A stretch of 64,000 nt of DNA from Mycolicibacterium iranicum. Its GTDB lineage: Bacteria > Actinomycetota > Actinomycetes > Mycobacteriales > Mycobacteriaceae. The first letter of the stretch is position 1, and every line of letters starts with the position of its first letter. The stretch lies in assembly GCF_002101705.1 (NCBI RefSeq), contig NZ_LQPC01000047.1:248001-312000 (forward strand), in the 5' to 3' direction. Positions 9,609 to 18,918 of this stretch are shown in pieces. The position numbers and the translations under genes are program-made. The notes below the pieces were generated by a model. That model was not told where the DNA came from. It worked only from the letters and a program-made list of their open reading frames with translations, and ran no database searches.

Positions 9609-10880
9609 TTATCGCGCAGGCGTAGCGAGCGCTCTAGCCAGCACAGGCACGGCCAGCTCACGCTGCCACTGCCGTGCGGTCGAGCTGGCCAAGAACGCCT
9701 CGACGGCGACCGCAGGTTCGTCGGTGTCCTGCCAATCCCAGCACAGCCTGCGCACCAGCTCGGGGGAAAGCAGATTCTCAACAGGCACCGAAACCTGTTG
9801 TGCGAGTTCGGTTAATTCGGCCCGCGCCGCCTCAAGTCGGACAGCGGCCTCGGGTTTGCGGCGGGCCCATCGGGACGCCGGGGGCGGTCCGTTGGATGGC
9901 TCCTGCACGTCAGGGGGCTCGCTGGTGCGGGCTCGGTTGAGGGCGTCCAGCCACACCTGCGCATTGCGCCGCTGCTTGGTGCCGCCGAAAATCGGTAGCT
10001 CGGTGAGCTTTTCGATGGTGTCGGGATTGGTGGTCGCGGCGTTGATGATCGCGCTGTCTGGCAGTATCCGTCCCGGCGCGATATCGCGCCGGCGCGCGAT
10101 CTGGTCACGCGTCATCCACAACTCCCTTACGGCCGCCAGTGCTTTCGGGTCGCGCACCTTGTGGATACCCGAGGTCCGACGCCATCGATCGCGCCTCGTG
10201 GGGGTCGCCTCGACAGTGCGCAGATATTCGAATTCCTGCCTGGCCCATTCGCTTTTGCCCTGCTCGTCCAGGACCGCGGCGATGGCTTCGCGAAGGTCCA
10301 CCAGCACCTCGACGTCGAGTGCGGCGTAGTTCAGCCATTCCTCGGGCAGCGGCCGTTTCGACCAGTCCGCGGCGCCATGGCCTTTGGTCAGTTGCAGACC
10401 GAGCAGACGTTGCACCATGGCCGCGAGGTTGACCCGATCATAGTTGGCGAGCCGGCCCGCCAATTCTGTGTCATACAGCGCGGACGGGCGGATACCGATC
10501 TCGGCCAGGCAGGGGAGGTCCTGGTCGGCGGCGTGGAGTACCCACTCGTCGTCGGCGAGCACTTCGGCGACGGGAGCCAGCACCTCGACGGAATCGCCGC
10601 CGTGGCTCACCGGATCTATCAAGACCGTGCCTGCGCCCGCACGCCTGATCTGGACGAGGTATGCCCGGTTGGAGTAGCGGAATCCCGACGCACGCTCCGC
10701 GTCCACGGCGAAGGGGCCGGTTCCTGATGCGAGAAGATCTGCCGCGCGGGCGATTTCGTGTCTACTCGACGACACACCTGGAACGCCGTCGCGCGGGGCG
10801 AGAAGCGGCTCGGCCTCCGGCTCGGGGGTGCCGGGATCGTCGGATTCCAGCGACGAGCCAGCTAGTTCGGATTCGGACAT
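9609..10880 (-). CDS. rnd: Ribonuclease D (DEDDy 3'-5' exonuclease with HRDC)
   Basis: This 423-residue cytoplasmic nuclease trims the 3' ends of structured RNA such as tRNA precursors. The three exonuclease motifs are visible: the DxE pair in FAVDAERASG, an aspartate in HAADQDLPCL, and YAALDVEVL, the tyrosine that places it in the DEDDy class. An HRDC domain follows at about residues 225-300. A Lys/Arg-rich linker and a second helical region complete it. It is the Rv2681 homologue. It starts five bases after the DUF3000 gene and forms an operon with it. Confidence 0.93.
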   Translation of the reverse strand: MSESELAGSSLESDDPGTPEPEAEPLLAPRDGVPGVSSSRHEIARAADLLASGTGPFAVDAERASGFRYSNRAYLVQIRRAGAGTVLIDPVSHGGDSVEVLAPVAEVLADDEWVLHAADQDLPCLAEIGIRPSALYDTELAGRLANYDRVNLAAMVQRLLGLQLTKGHGAADWSKRPLPEEWLNYAALDVEVLVDLREAIAAVLDEQGKSEWARQEFEYLRTVEATPTRRDRWRRTSGIHKVRDPKALAAVRELWMTRDQIARRRDIAPGRILPDSAIINAATTNPDTIEKLTELPIFGGTKQRRNAQVWLDALNRARTSEPPDVQEPSNGPPPASRWARRKPEAAVRLEAARAELTELAQQVSVPVENLLSPELVRRLCWDWQDTDEPAVAVEAFLASSTARQWQRELAVPVLARALATPAR

Positions 10881-10885
10881 CGGGA

Positions 10886-11467
10886 TCAGGCGCGGGTACG
10901 TGAGCCCAGGTCGGTGACCCCGGCGGGCGGCAACCCGGCGGCATGCTCGAGGACTTCGCAGAACGCCTCGACGTGCGGGCCGAGTTCGATGTCGGTCGCC
11001 GTCCAGGAGGCGCGCAGCTCAAGCTGGTGTGCGCGCGGCGGGCCCGAGATATCGCCGTAGCGCACCGAGGTAGTGGCCGTGACGGTGCCGCCGAGGGCGG
11101 TGACGTGTTCGGCGCGCTGCCCGAGCGCGTCGACGAGCCAGCTCCAGGCCACTTCGGGCAGCAGTGGGTCGACGGCCTCGGTGGAGTCGAGGTCGGCCTG
11201 GATGTAGGCGACCAGTCGCATCGTGCCGTCCCAGGCCTCGGCGCCTTCGGGATCGTGAAGAAGGATCAGCCTGCCGAAGGCATCGCCCTCGGAGCGCTCC
11301 GGGATGACCGGGGTCTCGGCATGCTTGACCTCGGCGCCTAGCGCGTAGCTGTAGGGCGCCAGGCGTTGCGGGGGCCGGATCGGGCCCAGCTCGATCTCCG
11401 GTCGAACGGTGGTGGCATTCATCGCCGCCACCGCTTCGCGGAACTGAGCCGGTTCAGCGGTGGTCAC
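10886..11467 (-). CDS. DUF3000 conserved protein
   Basis: This is a 193-residue soluble protein with no signal peptide or membrane segment. It matches the actinobacterial DUF3000 family (Rv2680). The sequence alternates short strands and helices with many acidic residues. No catalytic motif was recognised. It is the first gene of a two-gene unit with RNase D, a pairing conserved in actinobacteria that suggests a role near RNA processing; that link is inference. Its start faces hemE across an 85-bp divergent spacer. Confidence 0.85.
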   Translation of the reverse strand: MTTAEPAQFREAVAAMNATTVRPEIELGPIRPPQRLAPYSYALGAEVKHAETPVIPERSEGDAFGRLILLHDPEGAEAWDGTMRLVAYIQADLDSTEAVDPLLPEVAWSWLVDALGQRAEHVTALGGTVTATTSVRYGDISGPPRAHQLELRASWTATDIELGPHVEAFCEVLEHAAGLPPAGVTDLGSRTRA

Positions 11468-11552
11468 GGCGTTTGACGCTAGCCCATTTCGGCAGGTCTG
11501 TGCTCATGGCGCGCCGATTCGGCGGGAACGGGGCATGGCAGCATGGTGGGCG

Positions 11553-12617
11553 ATGAACACGCGCCGCGAGCTGCCCGAATCCCCCTACCTGGCCGCCGTC
11601 GCCGGTCACAAGCCGGCGCGGATCCCGGTCTGGATGATGCGCCAGGCCGGCCGGTCGCTGCCCGAGTATCGGGAGCTGCGGGCCAAGAACACCATGATGC
11701 AGGCCTGCTTCGATGCCGATCTGATCACCGAGATCACGCTGCAGCCGGTGCGTAGGCACGGCGTCGATGCGGCGATCTTGTTTTCCGACATCGTGGTGCC
11801 GCTGCGTGCGGCGGGCATCGATCTCGACATCGTTCCCGATGTGGGCCCGGTGATCGCACACCCGATCCGCACGGCGGGGGACGTCGCCGCTGTCCGGCCG
11901 CTGGAGTCCGAGCAGGTCGCCCCGGTGGCCACCGCGATCGGGCAGCTGACGTCCGCCCTGGGTGACGTGCCGCTGATCGGCTTCGCCGGCGCGCCGTTCA
12001 CCCTGGCGTCCTATCTCGTCGAGGGCGGTCCCAGCCGTAACCACGAGCGCACCAAGGCGATGATGCTGGGGGAGACCGACACCTGGCACGCGCTGATGGC
12101 GGCGCTGAGCGACGTGACGATCGCGTTCCTGCGGATGCAGCTGGAGGCCGGGGTCGACGCGATCCAGGTGTTCGACTCGTGGGCGGGCACGTTGTCGCTG
12201 GTCGACTACCGCACCTACGTGCTGCCGCACAGTGCCCGGGTGTTCGCGTCGCTGGCGAGCTTCGGTGTGCCGATGACCCACTTCGGTGTCGGCACCGCAG
12301 AGTTGCTCGGCGCGATGTCGGAAGCCGTGGTGGGGCACGGCGTGCCCGCTGTGGTCGGTGTGGACTGGCGCACGTCGCTGACCGATGCCGCAGCGCGTGT
12401 CCAGCGGGGCAGCGCTCTGCAGGGCAACCTCGATCCTGTGGTGCTGCTGGCCGGTTGGCCGGTGGTGGAGCGGGGCGTGCGTGCCGTCGTCGAGGACGGC
12501 AGGCGCGCCGTCGACGCCGGTGCGAGGGGGCATGTGTTCAACCTCGGCCACGGCGTGCTTCCCGCCACCGATCCCGGGATCATCACCGACGCCGTCGCGT
12601 TGGTGCACGACCTGTGA
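11553..12617 (+). CDS. hemE: Uroporphyrinogen III decarboxylase
   Basis: This enzyme decarboxylates uroporphyrinogen III to coproporphyrinogen III in haem synthesis. It has 354 residues, the usual size. The N-terminal substrate-binding signature PVWMMRQAGRSLPEYR is complete, and the second signature ends in GFAGAPFTLASYL. The frame is open upstream to 11460. I chose ATG 11553 because homologues begin NTRRELPESPYL there; ATG 11535 is an alternative. Its stop overlaps the hemY start by four bases (GTGA). Confidence 0.96.
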   Translation: MNTRRELPESPYLAAVAGHKPARIPVWMMRQAGRSLPEYRELRAKNTMMQACFDADLITEITLQPVRRHGVDAAILFSDIVVPLRAAGIDLDIVPDVGPVIAHPIRTAGDVAAVRPLESEQVAPVATAIGQLTSALGDVPLIGFAGAPFTLASYLVEGGPSRNHERTKAMMLGETDTWHALMAALSDVTIAFLRMQLEAGVDAIQVFDSWAGTLSLVDYRTYVLPHSARVFASLASFGVPMTHFGVGTAELLGAMSEAVVGHGVPAVVGVDWRTSLTDAAARVQRGSALQGNLDPVVLLAGWPVVERGVRAVVEDGRRAVDAGARGHVFNLGHGVLPATDPGIITDAVALVHDL

Positions 12618-13969
12618 GCGCGCCCGGCCGCCAGCGGTATTGCATTGTCGGCGGCGGTATTTCGGGTCTCGCGGCTGCGTACCGGTTGCGGGTGGCCGCC
12701 GGCCCGGATGTGTCGATCACGCTGCTGGACCCGGCGGACCGGCTGGGCGGCGTTCTTCGCACGGAGCGGCTCGGTGGCCAGCCGCTCGACGTGGGGGCGG
12801 AGGCGTTCGTCGCGCGCCGGCCGGAGGTGCCTGCTCTGCTCAATGAGCTCGGCCTGGCCGGGAAGCAGATCGCGACGACGGGTGCACGGCCGCTGATCTA
12901 CAGCGAGGGCCGCCTGCATCAGCTACCGAAGGACACTGTCAACGGCATTCCCTCGCGCCCGTCGGCGCTGACGGGGCTGGTCGACGACGCGACGGTCCGG
13001 TGGATGCTGGAGGAGCCCCGCCGTCCCTTTTCCTGGCGCCCCGGCGCGGACCCCTCGGTCGCCGACCTGGTCGGCGACCGGTTCGGTGAGCAGGTCGTGG
13101 TGCGCTCGGTCAACCCGCTGCTGGCAGGCGTTTACTCGGGGTCGGCCGCGACGATCGGTATCCGCGCGGCAGCGCCGACCGTGGCCGCCGCCCTCGACGG
13201 TGGAGCGCAGTGTCTGACGCAGGCTGTCGTCGCCGCCCTGCCGCCGCCGCAGCCGGGTTCGGTGTTCGGGGCGATCGACGGTGGCTATCAGGTGCTGATC
13301 GACGAGCTGGTGCGCCGATCGGGGCTGGAGTGGGCGCAGGTCGCGGTTCGTGGACTACGACGGGCGGCACGAGGATGGGAACTCCTCGACGACGAGGGCG
13401 GTCGGTGGGGGGCCGACGCGGTGGTGCTCGCTGTGCCCGCGCCGCGTCTGCCCGCAGTGATCGCCGATCTGGCGCCCCGCAGCGCCGCAGCGGCGCGCAG
13501 AATCCCGGTCGCCTCGGCGGCGGTGGTTGCGCTTGCGCTTCCGGGTGGCACGCCGCTACCTGAGCAGTCCGGGGTGCTGGTGGCAGGGCGGGGGAAGCTG
13601 CATACGAAGGCGGTGACGTTGTCCTCGCGCAAGTGGGGCCGTCGGGGCAGTAGCGAGCTGGTGCGGCTGTCCTATGGCAGGTTCGGTGACGATCTCGCCC
13701 GCAGCACCGGCGACGACGAGCTGCTGATGTGGGCGGGCCAGGATCTCGAGACGCTGTTCGGGATCTCGGTGGAGCCGGTCGACGCCCGGGTGGCCCGCTG
13801 GATCGACGCGATGCCGCAGTACGGCCCCGGCCACGCAGAACTGGTGTCCGAGGTGCGCGCCGGCCTGCCGGAAGGGGTCGTGGTGGCCGGTGCCTATCTG
13901 GACGGTATCGGTGTGCCTGCGTGTCTGGCGTCGGCGGCCAGGGCGGTGGCGGCACTGGTCGTCGCCTGA
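12614..13969 (+). CDS. hemY: Coproporphyrinogen III oxidase (HemY/CgoX type)
   Basis: This FAD-dependent oxidase has 451 residues. The dinucleotide-binding motif GGGISGLAAAYRL lies right at the N-terminus, and a C-terminal FAD motif (GVVVAGAYLDGIGVPACLASA) closes the protein. Older annotation calls it protoporphyrinogen oxidase. In actinobacteria that also have ChdC, the enzyme makes coproporphyrin III. Part of the gene is covered by a longer frame beginning inside hemE; GTG 12614 is the start that overlaps the hemE stop. chdC follows 26 bp downstream. Confidence 0.94.
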   Translation: MSAPGRQRYCIVGGGISGLAAAYRLRVAAGPDVSITLLDPADRLGGVLRTERLGGQPLDVGAEAFVARRPEVPALLNELGLAGKQIATTGARPLIYSEGRLHQLPKDTVNGIPSRPSALTGLVDDATVRWMLEEPRRPFSWRPGADPSVADLVGDRFGEQVVVRSVNPLLAGVYSGSAATIGIRAAAPTVAAALDGGAQCLTQAVVAALPPPQPGSVFGAIDGGYQVLIDELVRRSGLEWAQVAVRGLRRAARGWELLDDEGGRWGADAVVLAVPAPRLPAVIADLAPRSAAAARRIPVASAAVVALALPGGTPLPEQSGVLVAGRGKLHTKAVTLSSRKWGRRGSSELVRLSYGRFGDDLARSTGDDELLMWAGQDLETLFGISVEPVDARVARWIDAMPQYGPGHAELVSEVRAGLPEGVVVAGAYLDGIGVPACLASAARAVAALVVA

Positions 13970-13995
13970 GCGCTCAGCGGTGGCACGATGGTCGC

Positions 13996-14700
13996 ATGGC
14001 CAAGCTCGATTACGACGAACTGAACTCCACGATCCGCTACCTGATGTTCTCAGTGTTCGCTGTGAAGCCGGGTGTTCTGGGCATCGAGGAGGACGCTCGG
14101 GCGACCGTCGTCGACGAGACGGCGACCTTCCTCAAGCGCCAGGAGGACAAGGGTGTCGTCGTCCGCGGGCTCTACGACGTCGCCGGCATGCGCGCCGACG
14201 CCGATTTCATGATCTGGACGCACGCCGAGAACGTCGAGGCGTTGCAGGCCACCTACTCGGACTTCCGTCGCGCCACCGCGCTCGGTCGCGCATCCACCCC
14301 CGTGTGGAGCAATGTGGCGTTGCATCGTCCTGCCGAATTCAACAAAAGCCATATCCCGGCCTTCCTGGCGGGCGAAGAACCGGGCGCTTACATCTGCGTG
14401 TATCCGTTCGTGCGATCGCTGGACTGGTATCTGCTGCCTGACGAGGAACGTCGCCGCATGCTCGCCGAACACGGGATGGCCGCCCGGGGGTACAAAGATG
14501 TTCGCGCCAACACGGTGCCGGCGTTCGCGTTGGGGGACTACGAATGGCTGCTGGCCTTCGAAGCGCCCGAATTGCACCGCATCGTGGATCTGATGCGTGA
14601 CCTGCGGGCCACCGATGCGCGGCGCCATGTCCGGGAGGAGACGCCGTTTTTCACCGGGCCGCGCGTCTCGGTCGAACAACTCGTCGCTGCGCTGCCGTAG
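13996..14700 (+). CDS. chdC: Coproheme decarboxylase (ChdC/HemQ)
   Basis: This enzyme performs the last step of the coproporphyrin-dependent haem route, peroxide-driven decarboxylation of coproheme to haem b. The 234-residue chlorite-dismutase-fold protein shows the catalytic tyrosine region YPFVRSLDWYLLP and a proximal-ligand region with His in AEHGMAARGY. ATG 13996 begins the family-typical MAKLDYDELNSTIRYL. It is the Rv2676c homologue. With hemE and hemY it forms a three-gene haem operon. The ferrochelatase gene is not in this stretch. Confidence 0.95.
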   Translation: MAKLDYDELNSTIRYLMFSVFAVKPGVLGIEEDARATVVDETATFLKRQEDKGVVVRGLYDVAGMRADADFMIWTHAENVEALQATYSDFRRATALGRASTPVWSNVALHRPAEFNKSHIPAFLAGEEPGAYICVYPFVRSLDWYLLPDEERRRMLAEHGMAARGYKDVRANTVPAFALGDYEWLLAFEAPELHRIVDLMRDLRATDARRHVREETPFFTGPRVSVEQLVAALP

Positions 14701-14882
14701 CTGTTTGCCCGCAGCGCACTGACGCTCCCGCGTCTGCCACTCTCGCAAATCACGGTAATTGTTACCAACGAAAATTATGCGGAATGAACAGCAATTAGTA
14801 CGTTTTGCGAACTGTTTGGCAAACATCGACGAATGGATGCGCCGCGGTTCCGCCGACAGATTTCGATTGCTAGACTCGCCGC

Positions 14883-17246
14883 GTGCCGAACCTACGGGGG
14901 GTGACGGCGGGTGCAGCAATCGTTGGCGTCGGGTATGCGGCTTGGCTACTGAGCGATTGGGGCGGAACTCCCGTCATCCGGATCGTCGATGACGCGGGCC
15001 TGATCTTCTTCGCGGCCTTCGCGGCGGTGTGTGCTGCCATCGCGTCGATCAGGGCGCGCGGCAAGGCACGCGCGGGTTGGGCAAGCCTGGCTGTCGGCGC
15101 GGCCGGTTGGGCCGCCGGCGAGGCGGCATGGTGTTACTACGATCTCGTCCTGGGCGAGCAGCCGTTCCCATCATGGGCAGACGCCGGGTACGCCCTGTTC
15201 CTGGCAGGCGCCGCGCTGTGCCTCTGGCTGATGCTGTCTGCCCATCCGCTGGGCATTCAGCTGCGGATAGTGCTCGACGGGATCATCGTCGGCGCCGCGA
15301 TCTTCTGCGCGGTGTGGGCGACGCTCCTCGCCCCGGCCTACACGGCACAGTCGGCGTGGGTGTCTGCTGACGTGCTGGCGCTGTCCTACCCGTTGGTCGA
15401 CATCGGACTCGTCACCATGGCGACGCTCCTGCTCTCCCGGGCGCCCGCGTCCAAGCGCCCGATGCTGGTCGCGCTGGCCGTGGGCCTGATGCTGATCACG
15501 CTGTCGGACACCGCTTTTGCCTATCTCATATCGGTCGGCGGCTACGACGACCACCACGCGATCGCTATCGGTTGGGCGTGGGGCTTCCTTTGTCTGGGTG
15601 TCGCAGCCCTGGTCGCCCCGCGCAACGCCTTTGAGGCCAGTCGCGGGGTGGCGCCGACCGTGTCGCGTGCCGCGGTGTGGCTGCCGTACGTGCCGGTAGT
15701 GGTGTCGGCGGCGATCTGCACACCGGTGTTGATCGTGGGCCTCGGACCGGTCTTCATCGCAGCTGCCGTGACGGTATTCGCCGTGATGGTCCGTCAGTTC
15801 CTCGTTCTCGCCGACAACGGCCGCCTCCTTGGGAAGGTCGCCGATCAGGCGTCACGCGATCCGCTGACCGGCCTTGCCAACCGGACGATGTTCCAGGAGC
15901 GCCTCTCCTATGCGATGCGCCTGCATCAGCGCCATTCGATGGCGGTGGGTGTGCTGGTGATGGATCTCGATCGCTTCAAGACCGTCAATGAGAACTTCGG
16001 CCATCCGACCGGGGATGCAGTGCTGATCCGCGTCGCCGAGCGTCTGGCCGGCACGGTCCGCAGCACCGATACGGTGGCGCGGTTCGGTGGCGACGAGTTT
16101 GCGGTGCTGCTGGAGGGCGACGCCGATACGGCCCGCACCCTCGCCCACCGCGTGATGCGGGCTTTCGAGCGACCTTTCCACATTGCCGGCGAGGACCTCG
16201 TCGTGCGGCCCAGCGTCGGTCTCGCCGTCGCCCCTGCCGGGGATTCCGACATCACCGCAGATGAACTGCTCGGCCAGGCCGACATCGCCATGAACACCGC
16301 CAAGAGGGCGCTGTCGCATGAGTTGGTGGTCTTCGAACCTCACCTCGACGCGGACGGGAAGGTGACCGCACAGCGTCGCGATCCTGCCGGTTTCGACGGC
16401 GAGTGGCACGACGAGGGGTCCCAGCGGCTATTGGACGAACTTCGTTACGCCATCGAGCATTTCGAGCTCAGCGTGGTCTATCAGCCGAAGTTCGACCTGC
16501 GTACCTACGAGGTGCGCGGACTGGAGGCCCTCGTACGGTGGCCGCATCCGCGGCGAGGCTTGCTGACACCGAACCAGTTCCTCCCACTGGTTCGTCAGCA
16601 CGGTCTGATGCGGTCGGTGACATCACTGGTGCTGGAGCGTGCGCTCGACGATGCGGCGCAGTGGTATCGCAAAGGTCTGGGTGTGCCGGTGGCCGTCAAC
16701 GTCTTTGCGCCCTCTATCAGCGACCCCGAGCTACCCGGACAGATCATCGACGCGCTGGACCGGCGAGATCTGCCCGCGGGAGCACTGATCGTGGAGATCA
16801 CCGAGGATCTGCTGCTCGACAACCTGGCCAAGACGCGCATGGTCGTCAACAAGCTGCGCGACAAGGGGATTCGGGTCGCCATCGATGACTTCGGCAGCGG
16901 TTACTCGGCGCTGTGGTACCTGCGGGAGTTCCCCGTCGACGAGGTCAAGCTGGACCGCGAATTCATCGCCCCCATCCTGACCCACCCGGCGTCGGCGGCC
17001 ATCGTGCGCGCCGTTGTCGACCTTGCTCACGCGCTGGGGGTCACACCCGTCGCCGAAGGGGTCGAGAACGCTGAGACGGCAAATCAGTTGCTGGAGTACG
17101 GGTGTGAGGTCGCCCAGGGTTTCCTCTACAGTCCACCGCTGCCGGCGTCGGCGATCGAGAAGCTACTGGAATCACACAAGCGTGCTCTGGGCGCGGACTA
17201 CGAGTCTGCAGGCACCAGTCGCAGCGAGATCGAGTTGATGCAGTAG
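14883..17246 (+). CDS. Membrane GGDEF-EAL cyclic-di-GMP protein
   Basis: This 787-residue signalling protein has about nine N-terminal membrane segments (residues 5-310), a GGDEF domain with intact RFGGDEF near residue 400, and an EAL domain with GLEALVRW near 550. The EAL metal residues appear preserved (DDFGSGYSAL, LDREF). It could therefore make and break c-di-GMP. The membrane part resembles a sensory module rather than a transporter. GTG 14883 has no ribosome site. A TAGACT box ends six bases before it, which suggests a leaderless transcript. Its 3' end overlaps convergent msrB by 49 bp. Confidence 0.92.
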   Translation: MPNLRGVTAGAAIVGVGYAAWLLSDWGGTPVIRIVDDAGLIFFAAFAAVCAAIASIRARGKARAGWASLAVGAAGWAAGEAAWCYYDLVLGEQPFPSWADAGYALFLAGAALCLWLMLSAHPLGIQLRIVLDGIIVGAAIFCAVWATLLAPAYTAQSAWVSADVLALSYPLVDIGLVTMATLLLSRAPASKRPMLVALAVGLMLITLSDTAFAYLISVGGYDDHHAIAIGWAWGFLCLGVAALVAPRNAFEASRGVAPTVSRAAVWLPYVPVVVSAAICTPVLIVGLGPVFIAAAVTVFAVMVRQFLVLADNGRLLGKVADQASRDPLTGLANRTMFQERLSYAMRLHQRHSMAVGVLVMDLDRFKTVNENFGHPTGDAVLIRVAERLAGTVRSTDTVARFGGDEFAVLLEGDADTARTLAHRVMRAFERPFHIAGEDLVVRPSVGLAVAPAGDSDITADELLGQADIAMNTAKRALSHELVVFEPHLDADGKVTAQRRDPAGFDGEWHDEGSQRLLDELRYAIEHFELSVVYQPKFDLRTYEVRGLEALVRWPHPRRGLLTPNQFLPLVRQHGLMRSVTSLVLERALDDAAQWYRKGLGVPVAVNVFAPSISDPELPGQIIDALDRRDLPAGALIVEITEDLLLDNLAKTRMVVNKLRDKGIRVAIDDFGSGYSALWYLREFPVDEVKLDREFIAPILTHPASAAIVRAVVDLAHALGVTPVAEGVENAETANQLLEYGCEVAQGFLYSPPLPASAIEKLLESHKRALGADYESAGTSRSEIELMQ

Positions 17247-17608
17247 CGCTGGTCGGTCGGCGTCGGGTAGCCCTCGCCCTCAAACACATGCCCGAGATGG
17301 CTGTGGCAGTTTGCGCACAGCACCTCGACGCGCCGCATGCCCAGCGAGTCGTCGGGCCGCAAGATGACGGCCTCGGAATCGGCAGGGTCGAAGAATGACG
17401 GCCAGCCGCAGTGGGATTCGAATTTTTCTGTGCTGCGGAACAATTCGGCCCCGCATGCCCGACACTGGTAGACACCCTCGGTCTTGGTGTCGGTGTACTC
17501 GCCGGTGAAGGGACGTTCGGTGCCCGCCTGCCGCAGTACCGCGAACTCCTCGGGAGTGAGCCGTTCACGCCACTGGTCGTCGCTGAGCACCAGCTTGGGA
17601 GCTGTCAT
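17198..17608 (-). CDS. msrB: Peptide methionine (R)-S-oxide reductase
   Basis: This enzyme reduces the R epimer of methionine sulfoxide in oxidised proteins. It has 136 residues with two zinc CxxC pairs (CRAC and CANC), the fold signature HCGWPSFFDP, and the catalytic cysteine in RYCINS. It is the Rv2674c-type protein. The gene lies between the GGDEF-EAL gene, which it overlaps tail to tail, and aftC, nine bases upstream on the same strand, so it is probably read from the aftC promoter. Confidence 0.96.
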   Translation of the reverse strand: MTAPKLVLSDDQWRERLTPEEFAVLRQAGTERPFTGEYTDTKTEGVYQCRACGAELFRSTEKFESHCGWPSFFDPADSEAVILRPDDSLGMRRVEVLCANCHSHLGHVFEGEGYPTPTDQRYCINSISLRLVPADS

Positions 17609-17617
17609 GGTGCCAGG

Positions 17618-18892
17618 CTACTCGGCCTGCCGGCCGGCGGGCGCGAGCTGGTTCATCCACGGCGGATCGATGCCCTCGTCGAGACGGCCGTCGTTCTTGG
17701 CGTCGAGGTACCGGAAGACCAGCACGGAGGCGACCACGATGACCATCAGGGACCAGCCATAGGTGATCTTGAGGTATTCCAGCGCGCGTCCGGTGGACGG
17801 CAGCTGCCACAGCAGCCACTTATCCATGGTCAGGAACCCGTATGCGGCCAGCCAGGCAACCCAGTTGCGGATCACCGAGTTCGGCAGCACCACCGTCATC
17901 AGGAATGGGAACAACACGATGGAGTAGTAGCCCTGTCCGAGCGACAATGCGAGCCACGACGTGGTCAGCACCACCCCGGAGGATGTCAGCATCCAGAAGA
18001 AGGGGTCGCGGCTTCGGTAATAGCGGTACAGCAGCCAGAGCGCGACCGCGCCGATCACGACGAACAGGATGCGCAGCGTCATGATCAGCCACATCGGCAG
18101 GCCGTAGTAGAGACCGTTGCCGAGGATGGAGCTGTTGAAGTAGTCGCGGGTGGAGAAGATGTAGGGCACCGTGCGGGTCACGAAGTTCATCGGGTCGCTG
18201 ATGAGTGGCCACGCTGCTGCGTTGAAAACCACCGGTACCGCGAATGCCGTCACCAGCGACCGCCACTGGCGGTTCAGCAGCGGTAACAACAGCAGCGGCG
18301 CGATCAGAGGTTTGACGACCAGCGTCAGCCCGATGGCGACACCAGCCCACCACTCGTGGCTGCGGTTCCCGTCGAGCAACCACCGGAAGAACAGCACCTC
18401 GAGCAGCAGGATGACACCGTTGATGTTGCCGAACACCAGTGTGTTGGTGACGCTTTCGGTACAGAACATCGCCAGCAGCAGCGCGGGTGCGGCCACCGAG
18501 GACAGCGTGAAGTTGAACAGTCGCAGCAAGAAGTAGCCGGCCAGGATGATCGCGACGGTATTGAAGAAGATGAACCAGTTCCGCGACGCGACCTCGGGCA
18601 GATAACCGAACGGCGCGATGATCAGTGTGCCGCCCGGCGGGTAGAGGTAGTGCGGGTCGACGTGGTCGAAGTGCTCGTTGTAGATGTCCCAGCCGAACTT
18701 GAAGTTGATGACGGCGCGGTAGACGGGAGCGAAGTCGTCGGTGATGTAGCGGTTGAAGACCAGCACATAGCTGCGATGGATGACCGCCATGATGGCCAGC
18801 GGCCACAGGATCGACCGCAGGACTGACGCGGTGGTCGGCGGGGCCGTGCGGGGCCGAAACGCGGTCAGTACAAGATCACGCACGCCCCGCAC
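17618..18892 (-). CDS. aftC: Arabinofuranosyltransferase AftC (GT87 family)
   Basis: This 424-residue integral membrane glycosyltransferase should use decaprenyl-phosphoryl arabinose to add alpha-(1,3) branches to arabinan in arabinogalactan and lipoarabinomannan. About ten membrane segments are visible. The conserved periplasmic loop after the first segment carries ITDDFAPVYRAVINF and DPHYLYPPGGTL, which matches Rv2673. The paired Asp residues in TDD are the expected GT-C catalytic site. msrB follows it on the same strand. Confidence 0.93.
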   Translation of the reverse strand: MRGVRDLVLTAFRPRTAPPTTASVLRSILWPLAIMAVIHRSYVLVFNRYITDDFAPVYRAVINFKFGWDIYNEHFDHVDPHYLYPPGGTLIIAPFGYLPEVASRNWFIFFNTVAIILAGYFLLRLFNFTLSSVAAPALLLAMFCTESVTNTLVFGNINGVILLLEVLFFRWLLDGNRSHEWWAGVAIGLTLVVKPLIAPLLLLPLLNRQWRSLVTAFAVPVVFNAAAWPLISDPMNFVTRTVPYIFSTRDYFNSSILGNGLYYGLPMWLIMTLRILFVVIGAVALWLLYRYYRSRDPFFWMLTSSGVVLTTSWLALSLGQGYYSIVLFPFLMTVVLPNSVIRNWVAWLAAYGFLTMDKWLLWQLPSTGRALEYLKITYGWSLMVIVVASVLVFRYLDAKNDGRLDEGIDPPWMNQLAPAGRQAE

Positions 18893-18918
18893 CGTACCTC
18901 AGCGTTCCGTGAATACTG

